A program made the translations under genes and the position numbers. A stretch of DNA of 64,000 nucleotides from Cognatundibacterium griseum (GTDB taxonomy: Bacteria; Pseudomonadota; Gammaproteobacteria; Burkholderiales; Burkholderiaceae_D), in contig NZ_JACOGC010000004.1 in NCBI RefSeq assembly GCF_014284195.1, positions 248,001-312,000 on the forward strand, written 5' to 3'. Below, one piece after another: positions 35,856-45,286 of the stretch (position 1 is its first letter; every line of letters begins with the position of its first letter). The notes under the pieces were generated by a model that made no database searches, was not told the DNA's origin, and worked only from the letters and a program-made list of their open reading frames with translations.

Positions 35856-36881
35856 TCAGACCAGCCCCTGATCGGCCAGCTCCTTTTTGAGATAGGCGTA
35901 AAACACCGGCGCCGCCACCACACCGGGAATGCCAAACAGGGTTTCCATCACCAGAATCGCGGTCAGCAGCTCCCAGGCGCGCGCATTGATCTGAGCCCCG
36001 ATGATACGGGCATTCAGGAAATATTCGGCTTTATGAATCACCACCATGAAAACCAGCGACGCCAGGGCAATATTCAGGGAGTGTGACAAAGCGACAATGA
36101 CCAGCACCGAATTGGAAATAATGTTGCCCGCCACCGGAATCAGCCCGGCAATAAACGTAATCGCAATCATGGTTTTGGTCAGCGGCAGATGCACCCCGGC
36201 CAGTGGCAGGATCAGCACCAGATAAACCGCCGCCAGCAAGGTATTGATCAGTGAGATCTGCACCTGGGCAAACACGATCTTGCGGAAAATCCTGGCAAAC
36301 TGTCTGGCGCGCTGCTGCAAAGCGGCGGCGAAGGGTTTGCGGTTTGCCGCTGCCGCCGTGCTGCGCAAGGCCACCAGGCTGCCGATCACCATCCCCAGCA
36401 GCAGATGCACGATCAGGTGCCCCGCTTCCGGCACCAGCAATTTCGCTTCACCGGCATGCTCACGCAACCAGTGAGCAATCATTGTCTGCAGTGCGTCGAC
36501 ATCTTCCGGGATGTTAGTGCTCACCCATTCCGGCATCTGACTGCGTGAGGCTTCCAGAATATCGGCCAGCCGCTGCAGCAAATTATGCAGGTTGCCGGCA
36601 TCGCTGCGCAAAAAAACATGCCCGCCCCAGATCCCCAGTACCAGCACCAGCATCAGCACTGTCGACAGCAATGCCACCGCAATCAGGCGCGACTGGCGAT
36701 GGCGGAACCGTCTTGCAATCGCCGGCGCCAGCATGTGCACCAGCGAATACACCAGCAGACCGGAAAACAGTGCGACCAGTAATCCGGCTTTCAGCACCAG
36801 CAGCAAGCTGATACCGGCAACAAGATAGGAAGCGTAAGCCGAGGCTTTCTGACGGAAATCTGTTTGCATGTGTATCTGCAT
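35856..36881 (-). CDS. AI-2E family transporter (PerM/YhhT-like)
   Basis: This is a 341-residue inner-membrane protein with about seven or eight hydrophobic segments and an extended soluble loop (about 95–145). FIAGLIPVAGNIISNSVLVI and IIGAQINARAWELL match the AI-2E family. Family members export varied small molecules or ions; despite the name, an autoinducer role is not implied. A second in-frame ATG lies four codons in. Confidence 0.88.
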   Translation of the reverse strand: MQIHMQTDFRQKASAYASYLVAGISLLLVLKAGLLVALFSGLLVYSLVHMLAPAIARRFRHRQSRLIAVALLSTVLMLVLVLGIWGGHVFLRSDAGNLHNLLQRLADILEASRSQMPEWVSTNIPEDVDALQTMIAHWLREHAGEAKLLVPEAGHLIVHLLLGMVIGSLVALRSTAAAANRKPFAAALQQRARQFARIFRKIVFAQVQISLINTLLAAVYLVLILPLAGVHLPLTKTMIAITFIAGLIPVAGNIISNSVLVIVALSHSLNIALASLVFMVVIHKAEYFLNARIIGAQINARAWELLTAILVMETLFGIPGVVAAPVFYAYLKKELADQGLV

Positions 36882-36890
36882 TGTCTTTTC

Positions 36891-37280
36891 TCAGTGAATC
36901 AGGCCGGACAGTCCCGCCACAGCCAGCAACAACAGGATAAAAACACTGGTTACAGACAAGACAAAGCCAGGTGCACGCTTGGCCGGATCCCGGAAATAGG
37001 CAAGTGCATACCAGATCCGGCTCGCGAGCCAGACTGTCCCGGTCAGCGCCGCCCAGCGGTCACTGAACCAGAATGCGCAGAGCCATAAAGAAGGCAGGAA
37101 AAAAACCAGCTGCTCCAGCGTATTCATCTGCACCCGTAAAGCGCGCAGGAATTCGGGCGGCCCATCCACCGCCGGTGCTTTTACCTGATAACGTCCACGC
37201 GCCCTGCCCACTTCCGCGGCAGTCCAGAAATAAACGAGCAAAGCAGCAATACTGACCCAGGAAGTCCAGAAAAAAGGCAT
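36891..37280 (-). CDS. MAPEG family membrane protein
   Basis: The 129-residue protein has four membrane helices and the MAPEG signature: AEVGRARGRYQVKAPAVDG and FLRALRVQMNTLEQLVFFLP (the ERxxxAxxNxxE-like block, here RALRVQMNTLEQ). Members are glutathione-dependent transferases or peroxidases in membranes. The ATG at 37280 has CGGAGTG seven bases ahead; a longer frame to 37334 lacks support. It ends nine bases before the AI-2E gene. Confidence 0.88.
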   Translation of the reverse strand: MPFFWTSWVSIAALLVYFWTAAEVGRARGRYQVKAPAVDGPPEFLRALRVQMNTLEQLVFFLPSLWLCAFWFSDRWAALTGTVWLASRIWYALAYFRDPAKRAPGFVLSVTSVFILLLLAVAGLSGLIH

Positions 37281-37524
37281 AAACACACTCCGGCTGAATA
37301 CATCAGAAAGAAACATCGATTGAATTACCCACAATCACCAGCATCTATATGTGAGTGACTATCGTGATAACAAGATACAAACAAGGTGCAACTTACATAG
37401 TTCATCCATCATTGAAACATAGATTTACATCTCTTCTGTCCACGGAATCAGAACTTCCGGCGTTAAACAGACACTAACCCCAGACAGACTGATGATCATT
37501 TGCAATTTGCAGCGAGGTAATTAT

Positions 37525-38040
37525 ATGAATTTCACACTAAAACAATTTTCCCTGGGTACCTCACTGCTGGCGCTCGCATGCGCCCTGCCTGCCGCACAGG
37601 CAGCTGATTTTGAGGATTATGCCCGCGTCATCAACGTCCAGCCACAAGTCGAGCAAATCAATATGCCGCGCCAGGAATGCCGTACCGAATATGAAACGAT
37701 ACAGCGTCCGCAGGAGCGCAGTAACTCCGGCGGTATCATCGGCGGTATTGCGGGCGGCCTGCTCGGCAGCCAGGTCGGCGGCGGCAACGGCCGGATCGCA
37801 GCCGCAGCAGCCGGTGCGCTGACCGGCGCCATCGTCGGCGACCGCATGGATAATAACAATCAGCAAGGCGGTTACGACAGCCGCCCGATACGCCAGTGCC
37901 GTACCGTGGACAGCTGGCAGACACGCACCAACGGGTATGCCGTGACCTATGAATACAATGGGCGTACCTATACTTCGGTCATGCCTTATGACCCCGGTTC
38001 ACGCCTGCGTCTGCATGTGTCGCTGACACCGCGTCCATAA
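37525..38040 (+). CDS. Glycine-zipper 2TM domain outer-membrane protein
   Basis: The 171-residue exported protein has a signal peptide ending in PAAQA (about residue 27) and a glycine-zipper segment, GGIIGGIAGGLLGSQVGGGN then AAAAGALTGAIVGD (about 70–110), that inserts in a membrane as a hairpin, as in SlyB/PcpY-type proteins. No lipobox cysteine is seen. Four cysteines flank the zipper region. The start at 37525 has GAGG seven bases ahead. A strong terminator follows, so the gene is probably alone. Confidence 0.88.
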   Translation: MNFTLKQFSLGTSLLALACALPAAQAADFEDYARVINVQPQVEQINMPRQECRTEYETIQRPQERSNSGGIIGGIAGGLLGSQVGGGNGRIAAAAAGALTGAIVGDRMDNNNQQGGYDSRPIRQCRTVDSWQTRTNGYAVTYEYNGRTYTSVMPYDPGSRLRLHVSLTPRP

Positions 38041-38075
38041 GCACATCCGGCACAGCGCTGTGCCATTCCTTCAAC

Positions 38076-38101
38076 AAAATGCCGCACTCAGCGGCATTTT
38101 T
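38076..38101 (+). terminator. Rho-independent terminator after the glycine-zipper gene
   Basis: AAAATGCCGC (38076–38085) pairs with GCGGCATTTT (38091–38100) around the loop ACTCA, with the stem running into the T tract. It lies 36 bases after the stop codon. Confidence 0.85.
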
Positions 38102-38140
38102 CATAAATATTTCCACAAACCAACATTAACTGCCTCTCTA

Positions 38141-38168
38141 TTGAGCAGCAACAGCGACTGTTTATAGT
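38141..38168 (+). promoter_or_regulatory. Sigma-70 promoter for the diguanylate cyclase
   Basis: TTGAGC (38141–38146), a 16-base spacer and TATAGT (38163–38168) form a fair promoter. Transcription would start near 38175, which leaves a reasonable leader only for the ATG at 38213, not the one at 38189. Confidence 0.45.
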
Positions 38169-38212
38169 ATGATCTTGCGGCAAACTTAATGCTTCCGCTC
38201 CGTCTCCAGTCC

Positions 38213-39682
38213 ATGAAAAACATCTTAAAAAAATACGGTCTGCTGGTATGGCTATCGCTCATCCTCTTAACCGGGTTCATGATCACGCTGTTTACCGGGT
38301 TCATCGCATCCCGCAATCTGCTCCAGCAACAAATTGCTGAGCAGACCTTGCCGGTCACCAGCGATGCTGTCGTTGCTGAAATCCAGAAAGAAATCCTGCG
38401 ACCGGTACTGATTGCGTCGCAGATGGCGGGTAATACGTTTGTCCGCGACTGGATGAGCGCTGGCGAGGAAGATCAGACGCAAATCACCCGCTATCTGAAA
38501 GAAATCAAGGCAAAAAATAATGCGGTTTCCGTTTTTCTTGCCTCTGGCCTGACACACCGTCACTACCATGCCAGCGGCACACCAAAAAACCTCAGCGAAA
38601 CCGATGCGCGGGACGCCTGGTTTGCCCGGATGCGAAATCAGAAAACACCTTACGAAACCAGCGTCGATACCGATGCGGCCAATCACGACAGCATGATGAT
38701 TTCCGTCAGACACCGGATCACTGACGAGAATAAAAATTTTATCGGCGTCGCCGGCATCGGGTTTGCATCCGATACGGTCAGAAATCTGATCGATCAGTAT
38801 CAGAACCGGTTTCACCGCAAAATTTATCTGGCCGACACCAAAGGCACTATCCTGCTGACAGGCAGCAATGCCGGAAATATGCGCGGCAATCTGGCCGGTA
38901 TTGACGGCATGCAGGCGCTGGCGCCGCGGATTCTGGCAAACCGCAAAAATGAATCCCTGCATCTGGAATACAGTTCTGATGCCGGCAATGTGCAGCTCAG
39001 CACCCGCTTCCTGCCTGAACTGGGCTGGCATCTGCTGGCCGAGCAGGACACCGGCAGCGATATCCAGCCCTTGCAGAATGTGTTTCTGATGACTCTCGCT
39101 ATCAGCGCTGGGGTGATGCTGCTGGTGATCGCCATCGTCTGGCGGAGTATCCGGCGTTACCAGAAAAAACTGGAGACTTCCGCCGAAACCGATACCCTGA
39201 CCAAACTGCTGAATCGCCATGCCTTTGATTTCGTCTTTCAGCAAGCGCTGCTCGACAGCGAACGATCAAGGCAGCCGATGTGCGCTGCACTGATTGATAT
39301 CGATCTCTTCAAAAAAATCAACGACAAGCATGGCCATCTGGTCGGCGACCATGTGCTACGTGAAATTGCCGCCATCTGTCGCCGCTCACTGCGGGAAAGC
39401 GATATCCTGTGCCGCTGGGGTGGCGAGGAATTTCTGGTGCTGCTGAAAAACTGCACGCTGGAAAAAGCGACCTCGATTGCGGAAAATCTGCGCAATACCA
39501 TCGCCAGCAATGATTTCTCGCGCACCACCGATTTGCTGCAACAAAAGTTGACTGTCACCGTCAGTATGGGGGTTGCTGAATGCAAAGACCGCGAAACGGA
39601 AGACAGTGTGTTTGAACGTGCAGATCAGGCTTTGTATCAGGCCAAAACCAATGGCCGCAACAGCGTTTATTTTTCCGAGTGA
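38213..39682 (+). CDS. Membrane diguanylate cyclase with periplasmic cache sensor
   Basis: The 489-residue protein makes c-di-GMP in response to an unknown signal. A membrane helix (about 8–30) leads to a periplasmic double-cache-type domain (about 35–285, with FIGVAGIGFASDTVRNLI), then a second helix near 295–315 and a GGDEF domain. The active-site motif is GGEEF at 403–407, preceded five residues earlier by the inhibitory RxxD site (RESD, 394–397), so product feedback is expected. The ATG at 38213 fits the promoter better than one eight codons earlier. The 3' end overlaps the convergent DUF2520 gene by 16 bases. Confidence 0.92.
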   Translation: MKNILKKYGLLVWLSLILLTGFMITLFTGFIASRNLLQQQIAEQTLPVTSDAVVAEIQKEILRPVLIASQMAGNTFVRDWMSAGEEDQTQITRYLKEIKAKNNAVSVFLASGLTHRHYHASGTPKNLSETDARDAWFARMRNQKTPYETSVDTDAANHDSMMISVRHRITDENKNFIGVAGIGFASDTVRNLIDQYQNRFHRKIYLADTKGTILLTGSNAGNMRGNLAGIDGMQALAPRILANRKNESLHLEYSSDAGNVQLSTRFLPELGWHLLAEQDTGSDIQPLQNVFLMTLAISAGVMLLVIAIVWRSIRRYQKKLETSAETDTLTKLLNRHAFDFVFQQALLDSERSRQPMCAALIDIDLFKKINDKHGHLVGDHVLREIAAICRRSLRESDILCRWGGEEFLVLLKNCTLEKATSIAENLRNTIASNDFSRTTDLLQQKLTVTVSMGVAECKDRETEDSVFERADQALYQAKTNGRNSVYFSE

Positions 39683-40500
39683 TGCCGCTTTGACGCCAGC
39701 TGGCGTGTCAGCGGGACAAAGCTGCGATACAGTTCGCCGGCATCCCGGTTCCAGCACTGCACGGCGGCCTGCTGCCGGCTGACAGTCTCCAGATCGCCGC
39801 GTGCGATCGGCCCGGTCAGCGCGGTGGCGCATCCCATCGTCAGTGCATTTTCCAGCGACTGCCGCGCCAGCGGCGCAGCCATTGCCAGCGCCTGCTGCGA
39901 CGGAATGCCTGCAGCTGCATAGGTTTGCAGCGCCACCTCAATCAGCGTCACCAGGTAATTGCTCGCAAAAACAGAACCGGCGTGATACAGCAGCTTATTG
40001 GCTGCACTGATCTGCACCAGCGTGGCGCCGGCGCGCTGCAAGGCAGGCGAGAGGATGTCCAGCGCAAGTGCATCGCCTTCAACGCTGCAGATCGTACCGC
40101 TGAAATCTGCTGCCACCAGCGCCGGATTTGCGAAGCTGCGTACCGGATGCACGCTGGCCACAGCAGCACCGGCAGCTGTGGCAGCCTGCAATTCGGTGGA
40201 GGCTTTGGAACCGCTGCAATGAAAAACCACACTTCCCGGTTGCAGCACATCCTGTTTCACTAACTGCTGGCAAACGGCCGCCAGATGATCGTCCCCGACG
40301 GCCAGCATCCAGACATCCGCCGGCGTCAGTTGCGCCCAGTCCGCGACCGCTGTACCGGCACCGACAAAGGCGCACGCCTGCTGCGCGCTCGGCAAAGTAC
40401 GGTTCAGTATCTGCTGCACCTGAAACGCAGCGCTGGCATGAAAGCGCTGCGCCAGCACCCGGCCGACTTTACCGGCCCCGATGACAGAAAAGCGCATCAT
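39667..40500 (-). CDS. Rossmann-fold DUF2520 protein
   Basis: The 277-residue protein has an N-terminal NAD(P)-binding domain (MMRFSVIGAGKVGRVLAQRF) and a C-terminal DUF2520 helical domain (about 130–265, with LYHAGSVFASNYLVTLIEVA and TGPIARGD). The architecture resembles 6-phosphogluconate dehydrogenase-like and pyrroline-5-carboxylate reductase-like enzymes, but no substrate has been established. Its start overlaps the Crp-family gene stop (ATGATG), so the two form an operon. Confidence 0.85.
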   Translation of the reverse strand: MMRFSVIGAGKVGRVLAQRFHASAAFQVQQILNRTLPSAQQACAFVGAGTAVADWAQLTPADVWMLAVGDDHLAAVCQQLVKQDVLQPGSVVFHCSGSKASTELQAATAAGAAVASVHPVRSFANPALVAADFSGTICSVEGDALALDILSPALQRAGATLVQISAANKLLYHAGSVFASNYLVTLIEVALQTYAAAGIPSQQALAMAAPLARQSLENALTMGCATALTGPIARGDLETVSRQQAAVQCWNRDAGELYRSFVPLTRQLASKRHHSEK

Positions 40501-41195
40501 GCGTCTGCCTCATCCGGAAAGCGGCGCAAGCCATCGAGATTCAGAATCGTGATGCCACCGTAATCAACAGTCAGCAGTTTTTTCTTTTCCAGCAATTGCA
40601 AAGCCTGATTCGCTCTTTGGCGCGACACGCTGGAGATATAGCCGATTTCTTCCTGGGAAATCTGCAACTGCATGCTGCTGCCCGGATTCAGGTAGGGATT
40701 GAACATGGACGCCAGACAACGCGCAACGCGGGTATCGGGGTCCAGCATACGGTCATATTCGACCAGAGAAATAAACAGACCCAGCCGCTCATTTAACTGA
40801 TGCAACAGGAAACGGTTAAAGGCAATGCTGTGGTCCAGCAGAAAATTAAAGGTGCTGCGCGGCATGTAGGCAACGCGGGTATCGCGCAGCGCGACAACGT
40901 CGTAACGCCGTGGTTCGGTCTTCAGCAGCGAGCCTTCGCCAAACCATCCGCCTGCCAGCATGCAGCTGAAGGTCACGGTTTTACCGTCCGGTGAAATACT
41001 GCTCATTTTCAGAAAACCTTCAATCACACCCATCCAGTGATCGACCGGATCACCCTTGCGGCAGACATATCCGCCCGCCGGGATAAAGCGCTCCACCACT
41101 TCATCTTCCACTTTCTGCATATGCTCGGGGGCCAGCATGCCGGCCCACATGGTCTTTGCAAACCTCTGCCGGAAATCATTCCTGTTATTTGTCAT
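40497..41195 (-). CDS. Crp/Fnr family transcriptional regulator
   Basis: This 232-residue regulator has an N-terminal cyclic-nucleotide-binding-like barrel (about 30–140) and a C-terminal winged helix (about 155–225) with recognition region ISSVSRQRANQALQLLEKKK. It lacks the N-terminal cysteine cluster of FNR, so it is not an iron–sulfur oxygen sensor of that type. It is divergent from the acyl-CoA ligase/ABC operon across 344 bases and could control it; the target is not proven. Confidence 0.9.
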   Translation of the reverse strand: MTNNRNDFRQRFAKTMWAGMLAPEHMQKVEDEVVERFIPAGGYVCRKGDPVDHWMGVIEGFLKMSSISPDGKTVTFSCMLAGGWFGEGSLLKTEPRRYDVVALRDTRVAYMPRSTFNFLLDHSIAFNRFLLHQLNERLGLFISLVEYDRMLDPDTRVARCLASMFNPYLNPGSSMQLQISQEEIGYISSVSRQRANQALQLLEKKKLLTVDYGGITILNLDGLRRFPDEADA

Positions 41196-41539
41196 ATTGT
41201 GCGATGCACCACCGAAAGTTCAGGCATTCCGTCAGATTGTCAGTCAAACGACAGCCATCAGAAATGCAAGCCTCTAGTATCTGATCCATAAAAAGATGTA
41301 AGCGGACATTGTAAGCGAGCCGTGACGCCAGCGGAATCAGCCAGCGGCACAATCACCTTGTCTGCCGGAAGTTTCACTGTTTCTGCCACAACTGGCTGTA
41401 AGTCTAACGTAAGGCAGGGTGAGGAGACTCCGTGAAGCAACCCAAAAAACGGGCAAGCTGTGCAAGGTCAGAGAACCCTGTTCCCAGGAACACACAGCAT
41501 TCCCGGTAAGCCCAACATAATCAGGCTGGTGGTGGAGAC
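41196..41539. other. Divergent intergenic region, Crp-family regulator and ligase/ABC operon
   Basis: This 344-base gap holds the start regions of both transcripts. I see a ribosome binding site (GGTGGAG) just before the ligase ATG but no clear CRP-type TGTGA-N6-TCACA palindrome, no terminator and no additional gene. The short frames on both strands look like chance. Confidence 0.5.
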
Positions 41540-43486
41540 ATGACAATCAATGCGAACAGTACGTTCCCCAGGTTATTACTGGAGCACGGACGCACACGCC
41601 CCGATCATCCCGCGTACCGCGAGAAAGATCTGGGAATCTGGCAAACCTGGAACTGGAAACAGGTCAACACGGAAGTCCGCGCGCTCGCCTGCGGCCTTGC
41701 TGCGCAAGGCTTTCAGCGCGGCATGCATCTGGCAATCATCGGTGATAACCGCCCGCGCCTGTACTGGGCGATGATGGCAGCGCAATGCCTGGGCGGGATT
41801 CCTGTTCCGCTGTATCAGGATGCACCGGCTGCAGACATGGCCTATGTGCTGGAAAACGCCGAAATCGCTTTCGCTGTCGCAGAAGATCAGGAGCAGGTGG
41901 ACAAACTGCTCGATATCAAACAGCACTATGCCGGAATACAACATATCTGCTTTGAAGACGAGCGCGGCATGCGCCATTATCACCAGCCCGAGCTGAGCTC
42001 TTATGCCGCCCTGCAGGAACTGGGACGCACTTATGACCGCGAGCATCCTGATTTTTTCCTGCAGCAAATAGAACTGGGGCAACCCGAAGACACCGCTGTG
42101 ATGCTGTACACCTCCGGCACCACCGGCAAACCAAAAGGCGTTTGCCAGAGTCACCGCTCCTTCATGACTGCCGGACAAGGCGGCGTGCATTTCGACAAAC
42201 TGCAACAACAGGAAGATATTCTGTCCTATCTGCCGATGGCATGGGTCGGCGATCATCTGTTCTCATTCGCCCAGGCACTGGTTGCCGGATTCACCGTGAA
42301 CTGCCCGGAATCCAGCGAGACCGTGATGACTGATCTGCGCGAAGTCGGTCCGACCTATTATTTCGCGCCGCCCCGTGTGTTTGAAAACATGCTGACCAAC
42401 GTCATGATCCGCATGGAAGACGCCGGCGCCATCAAACGCGGCCTGTTTCATCACTATATGGAAGTGGCGCGCCGTGCCGGCGCCGATATTCTCGATGGCA
42501 AAAAAGTGCCGCTGAGCGACCGGCTGCAATACTGGCTGGGTGAAATCCTGATTTACGGCCCGCTGAAAAACGTGCTGGGTTTATCCCGTGTCCGGGTTGC
42601 CTATACCGCAGGCGCAGCGATCGGTCCCGACCTGTTCCGTTTTTACCGTTCCATCGGCGTCAACCTGAAGCAGCTGTACGGCTCCACGGAAACCTGCGCC
42701 TACGTCTGCCTGCAGCCTGACGGAAAAATCAAATTCGACAGCGTGGGTGAAGCCGCGCCGGGTGTGGAAGTGCGGCTGGCAGACAATGGCGAGGTGCTGG
42801 TCAAATCCGCTGCCATGCTGACCGGCTATTACAAACGGCCGGATGCCACCGCCGAAGTTATGGACGACAAGGGTTATTTTCACACTGGTGATGCCGGACT
42901 GTTTGACCAGGAAGGGCACCTGAAAATCATCGACCGGGCCGCTGATGTCGGCAAACTCAATCATGGCGATATGTTTGCGCCGAACTATATCGAAAACAAG
43001 CTGAAGTTCTTCCCCTTCATCAAGGAAGCGGTGGCTTTCGGTAATGGCCGCGATCATGTCTGCGCCTTCATCAATATCGATATGGAAGCCGTCGGCAACT
43101 GGTCTGAGCGGCGCGGAATCGCTTACTCCGGCTATACCGATCTGGCAGCCAAGCCGGAAACCTGTCAGCTGATCATGTCCTGCATTGAAAAAGTGAATGC
43201 CGATCTGGCCGGTGAAGCACTGATGTCCGGAACCCAGATCCACCGCTTCCTGATTCTGCATAAGGAGCTTGACCCCGACGACGACGAACTGACCCGCACC
43301 CGCAAAGTCCGGCGCAATTTTATTTCCCAGAAGTATGCGGTGCTGATTGATGCGCTGTATTCCGGAAAACGTTCCCAGTACATCGAGACCCAGGTCAAAT
43401 TTGAAGATGGCCGGCAAGGCACCGTCAGCGCTGATCTGCATATCAGCGACGTCAAGACCTTCGCTCCGCGACAACAGGCCGCATAA
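41540..43486 (+). CDS. Long-chain-type acyl-CoA synthetase (AMP-binding)
   Basis: The 648-residue adenylate-forming ligase of the FadD15/long-chain type activates a carboxylic acid with ATP and CoA. The P-loop YTSGTTGKPKG is at 190–200; other motifs are YGSTETCAYVCLQPDGKIKF, GYFHTGDAG and DRAADVGKLNHGDMFAPNYI. The extended C-terminus fits the long-chain group. It lies nine bases ahead of the ABC ATPase gene, an arrangement that suggests the imported substrate is activated at once. True substrate unknown. Confidence 0.9.
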   Translation: MTINANSTFPRLLLEHGRTRPDHPAYREKDLGIWQTWNWKQVNTEVRALACGLAAQGFQRGMHLAIIGDNRPRLYWAMMAAQCLGGIPVPLYQDAPAADMAYVLENAEIAFAVAEDQEQVDKLLDIKQHYAGIQHICFEDERGMRHYHQPELSSYAALQELGRTYDREHPDFFLQQIELGQPEDTAVMLYTSGTTGKPKGVCQSHRSFMTAGQGGVHFDKLQQQEDILSYLPMAWVGDHLFSFAQALVAGFTVNCPESSETVMTDLREVGPTYYFAPPRVFENMLTNVMIRMEDAGAIKRGLFHHYMEVARRAGADILDGKKVPLSDRLQYWLGEILIYGPLKNVLGLSRVRVAYTAGAAIGPDLFRFYRSIGVNLKQLYGSTETCAYVCLQPDGKIKFDSVGEAAPGVEVRLADNGEVLVKSAAMLTGYYKRPDATAEVMDDKGYFHTGDAGLFDQEGHLKIIDRAADVGKLNHGDMFAPNYIENKLKFFPFIKEAVAFGNGRDHVCAFINIDMEAVGNWSERRGIAYSGYTDLAAKPETCQLIMSCIEKVNADLAGEALMSGTQIHRFLILHKELDPDDDELTRTRKVRRNFISQKYAVLIDALYSGKRSQYIETQVKFEDGRQGTVSADLHISDVKTFAPRQQAA

Positions 43487-43495
43487 GGAATCCGT

Positions 43496-44284
43496 ATGAC
43501 AGCAAACAGAAAAACCGGTGATGTCATTCTCGACCTGCAGAACATTTCACTGTCGTTCGGCGGTGTGAAAGCGCTGACCAATATTTCCTTTAACGTCAGG
43601 GAACATGAAATCCGCGCCATCATCGGTCCCAATGGCGCCGGTAAAAGCTCCATGCTGAATGTAATCAATGGCGTGTATCGCCCGCAGCAAGGGCAGATTA
43701 CCTATCGCGGTCAGCAGCGCAAAGACATGAATACCTATGCCGCAGCCAAAAGCGGTATTGCCCGCACCTTTCAGAACATCGCGCTGTTCAAGGGCATGAG
43801 CGTGCTCGATAACATCATGACCGGCCGCAATCTGAAAATGAAGAGTCATTTTCTGCTGCAGGCCCTGTACTGGGGACCGGCGCAGAAAGAAGAAATCGCA
43901 CACCGGCAGAAGGTGGAAGAAATCATCGATTTTCTTGAGATTCAGCATATCCGCAAAACCCCGGTGGGCCGTCTGTCTTATGGCCTGCAAAAACGGGTCG
44001 AACTGGGCCGCGCACTGGCTGCAGAACCGGAAATCCTGCTGCTCGACGAACCGATGGCAGGCATGAATGTGGAAGAGAAGCAGGACATGAGCCGCTTCAT
44101 TCTGGATGTGAACGATCAGCTCGGCACCACGATCGTCCTGATTGAACACGATATGGGTGTGGTCATGGATATTTCCGACCGGGTTGTGGTGCTCGATTAC
44201 GGCAAGAAAATCGGTGACGGCAGTCCGGCGGAAGTGCTCGCCAATCAGGAAGTCATCAATGCCTATCTCGGCGTAGCCCACTGA
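43496..44284 (+). CDS. Branched-chain-type ABC transporter ATPase (LivG-like)
   Basis: The 262-residue ATPase carries Walker A GPNGAGKS (44–51), signature LSYGLQKRVELGRAL, Walker B ILLLDEPMAGMN, and the C-terminal LivG end EVINAYLGVAH. It works with the LivF-like ATPase and the two permeases. A 25-base gap leads to the LivH-like gene. Confidence 0.95.
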   Translation: MTANRKTGDVILDLQNISLSFGGVKALTNISFNVREHEIRAIIGPNGAGKSSMLNVINGVYRPQQGQITYRGQQRKDMNTYAAAKSGIARTFQNIALFKGMSVLDNIMTGRNLKMKSHFLLQALYWGPAQKEEIAHRQKVEEIIDFLEIQHIRKTPVGRLSYGLQKRVELGRALAAEPEILLLDEPMAGMNVEEKQDMSRFILDVNDQLGTTIVLIEHDMGVVMDISDRVVVLDYGKKIGDGSPAEVLANQEVINAYLGVAH

Positions 44285-44309
44285 TATCGCACAGTATGAG
44301 GAATGCAAA

Positions 44310-45212
44310 ATGAGTCTGAATTTTTTCTTTGAAGTGCTGATCGGCGGCTTGCTGTCAGGCGTGATGTATGCGCTGGTGGCGCTGGGTTTTGTCCTGATCT
44401 ACAAAGCATCCGGTGTCTTCAATTTTGCCCAGGGTGCGATGGTGTTTTTTGCGGCGCTGACCTGTGTCGGCCTGAGTGAAAAATTTGACCTGTCGATCTG
44501 GCTGGCGATTCCGCTGACGATGGCCGTCATGGTGGTTCTGGGGCTGGCGATCGAAAAAATCGTGCTGCGCCCGCTGGTCAACCAGCCGGAAATCACTTTG
44601 TTCATGGCGACCATCGGCCTGACGTTCTTTATCGAAGGACTGGCGCAACTGTTGTGGGGTTCGCAACCGCATAAACTGAGCCTGCCAATCGAGGATGTGC
44701 CGATCGAATTCATCATGGAAAAATTCAATATCCTCGTGTCCCAGTTCGATGTGATCGCGGCGCTGATCTGCGCGATTCTGGTGACCGGACTGGCGCTGCT
44801 ATTTTCCAAAACCAAGATCGGCCGCGCCCTGCGCGCTGTCGCTGACGATCATCAGGCGGCGCTGGCGGTCGGCATTCCTTTGCAGCAGATCTGGGGCATC
44901 GTCTGGACTGTCGCAGGATTTGTCGCGCTGGTTGCCGGTTTATTGTGGGGCGCGCGCAACGGCGTGCAGTTCGCACTGACCTTCGTTGCGCTCAAAGCGT
45001 TGCCGGTACTGATTCTGGGCGGCTTCACCTCCGTTCCCGGTGCGATCGTCGGCGGACTCATCATCGGCGCCTCGGAAAAGCTGGCTGAAGTGTATATCGG
45101 ACCGCTGGTCGGCGGCGGCATCGAAGGCTGGTTTCCGTATGTGCTGGCGCTGCTGTTCCTGCTGGTCAGGCCGGAAGGTCTGTTCGGTGAAAAAATCATT
45201 CGCCGCATCTGA
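44310..45212 (+). CDS. Branched-chain-type ABC permease (LivH-like)
   Basis: The 300-residue inner-membrane permease has about eight segments. The start MSLNFFFEVLIGGLLSGVMY and YALVALGFVLIYKASGVFNF are strongly typical of LivH, as is RALRAVADDHQAALAVGIP in the coupling loop. The ribosome binding site GAGGAA is nine bases ahead. It pairs with the LivM-like permease. Confidence 0.95.
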   Translation: MSLNFFFEVLIGGLLSGVMYALVALGFVLIYKASGVFNFAQGAMVFFAALTCVGLSEKFDLSIWLAIPLTMAVMVVLGLAIEKIVLRPLVNQPEITLFMATIGLTFFIEGLAQLLWGSQPHKLSLPIEDVPIEFIMEKFNILVSQFDVIAALICAILVTGLALLFSKTKIGRALRAVADDHQAALAVGIPLQQIWGIVWTVAGFVALVAGLLWGARNGVQFALTFVALKALPVLILGGFTSVPGAIVGGLIIGASEKLAEVYIGPLVGGGIEGWFPYVLALLFLLVRPEGLFGEKIIRRI

Positions 45213-45286
45213 CACGGCGACGTGCCCGGCATCACTGTACGGCATCTGCCGAATGAACCGCAGACTGTTTGAGAGAAGGAATTTTT

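Noticed and set aside
35856-36881. Quorum-sensing autoinducer-2 exporter
   Set aside because: Only the family name refers to AI-2; most members carry other substrates, and no luxS or lsr genes are seen.
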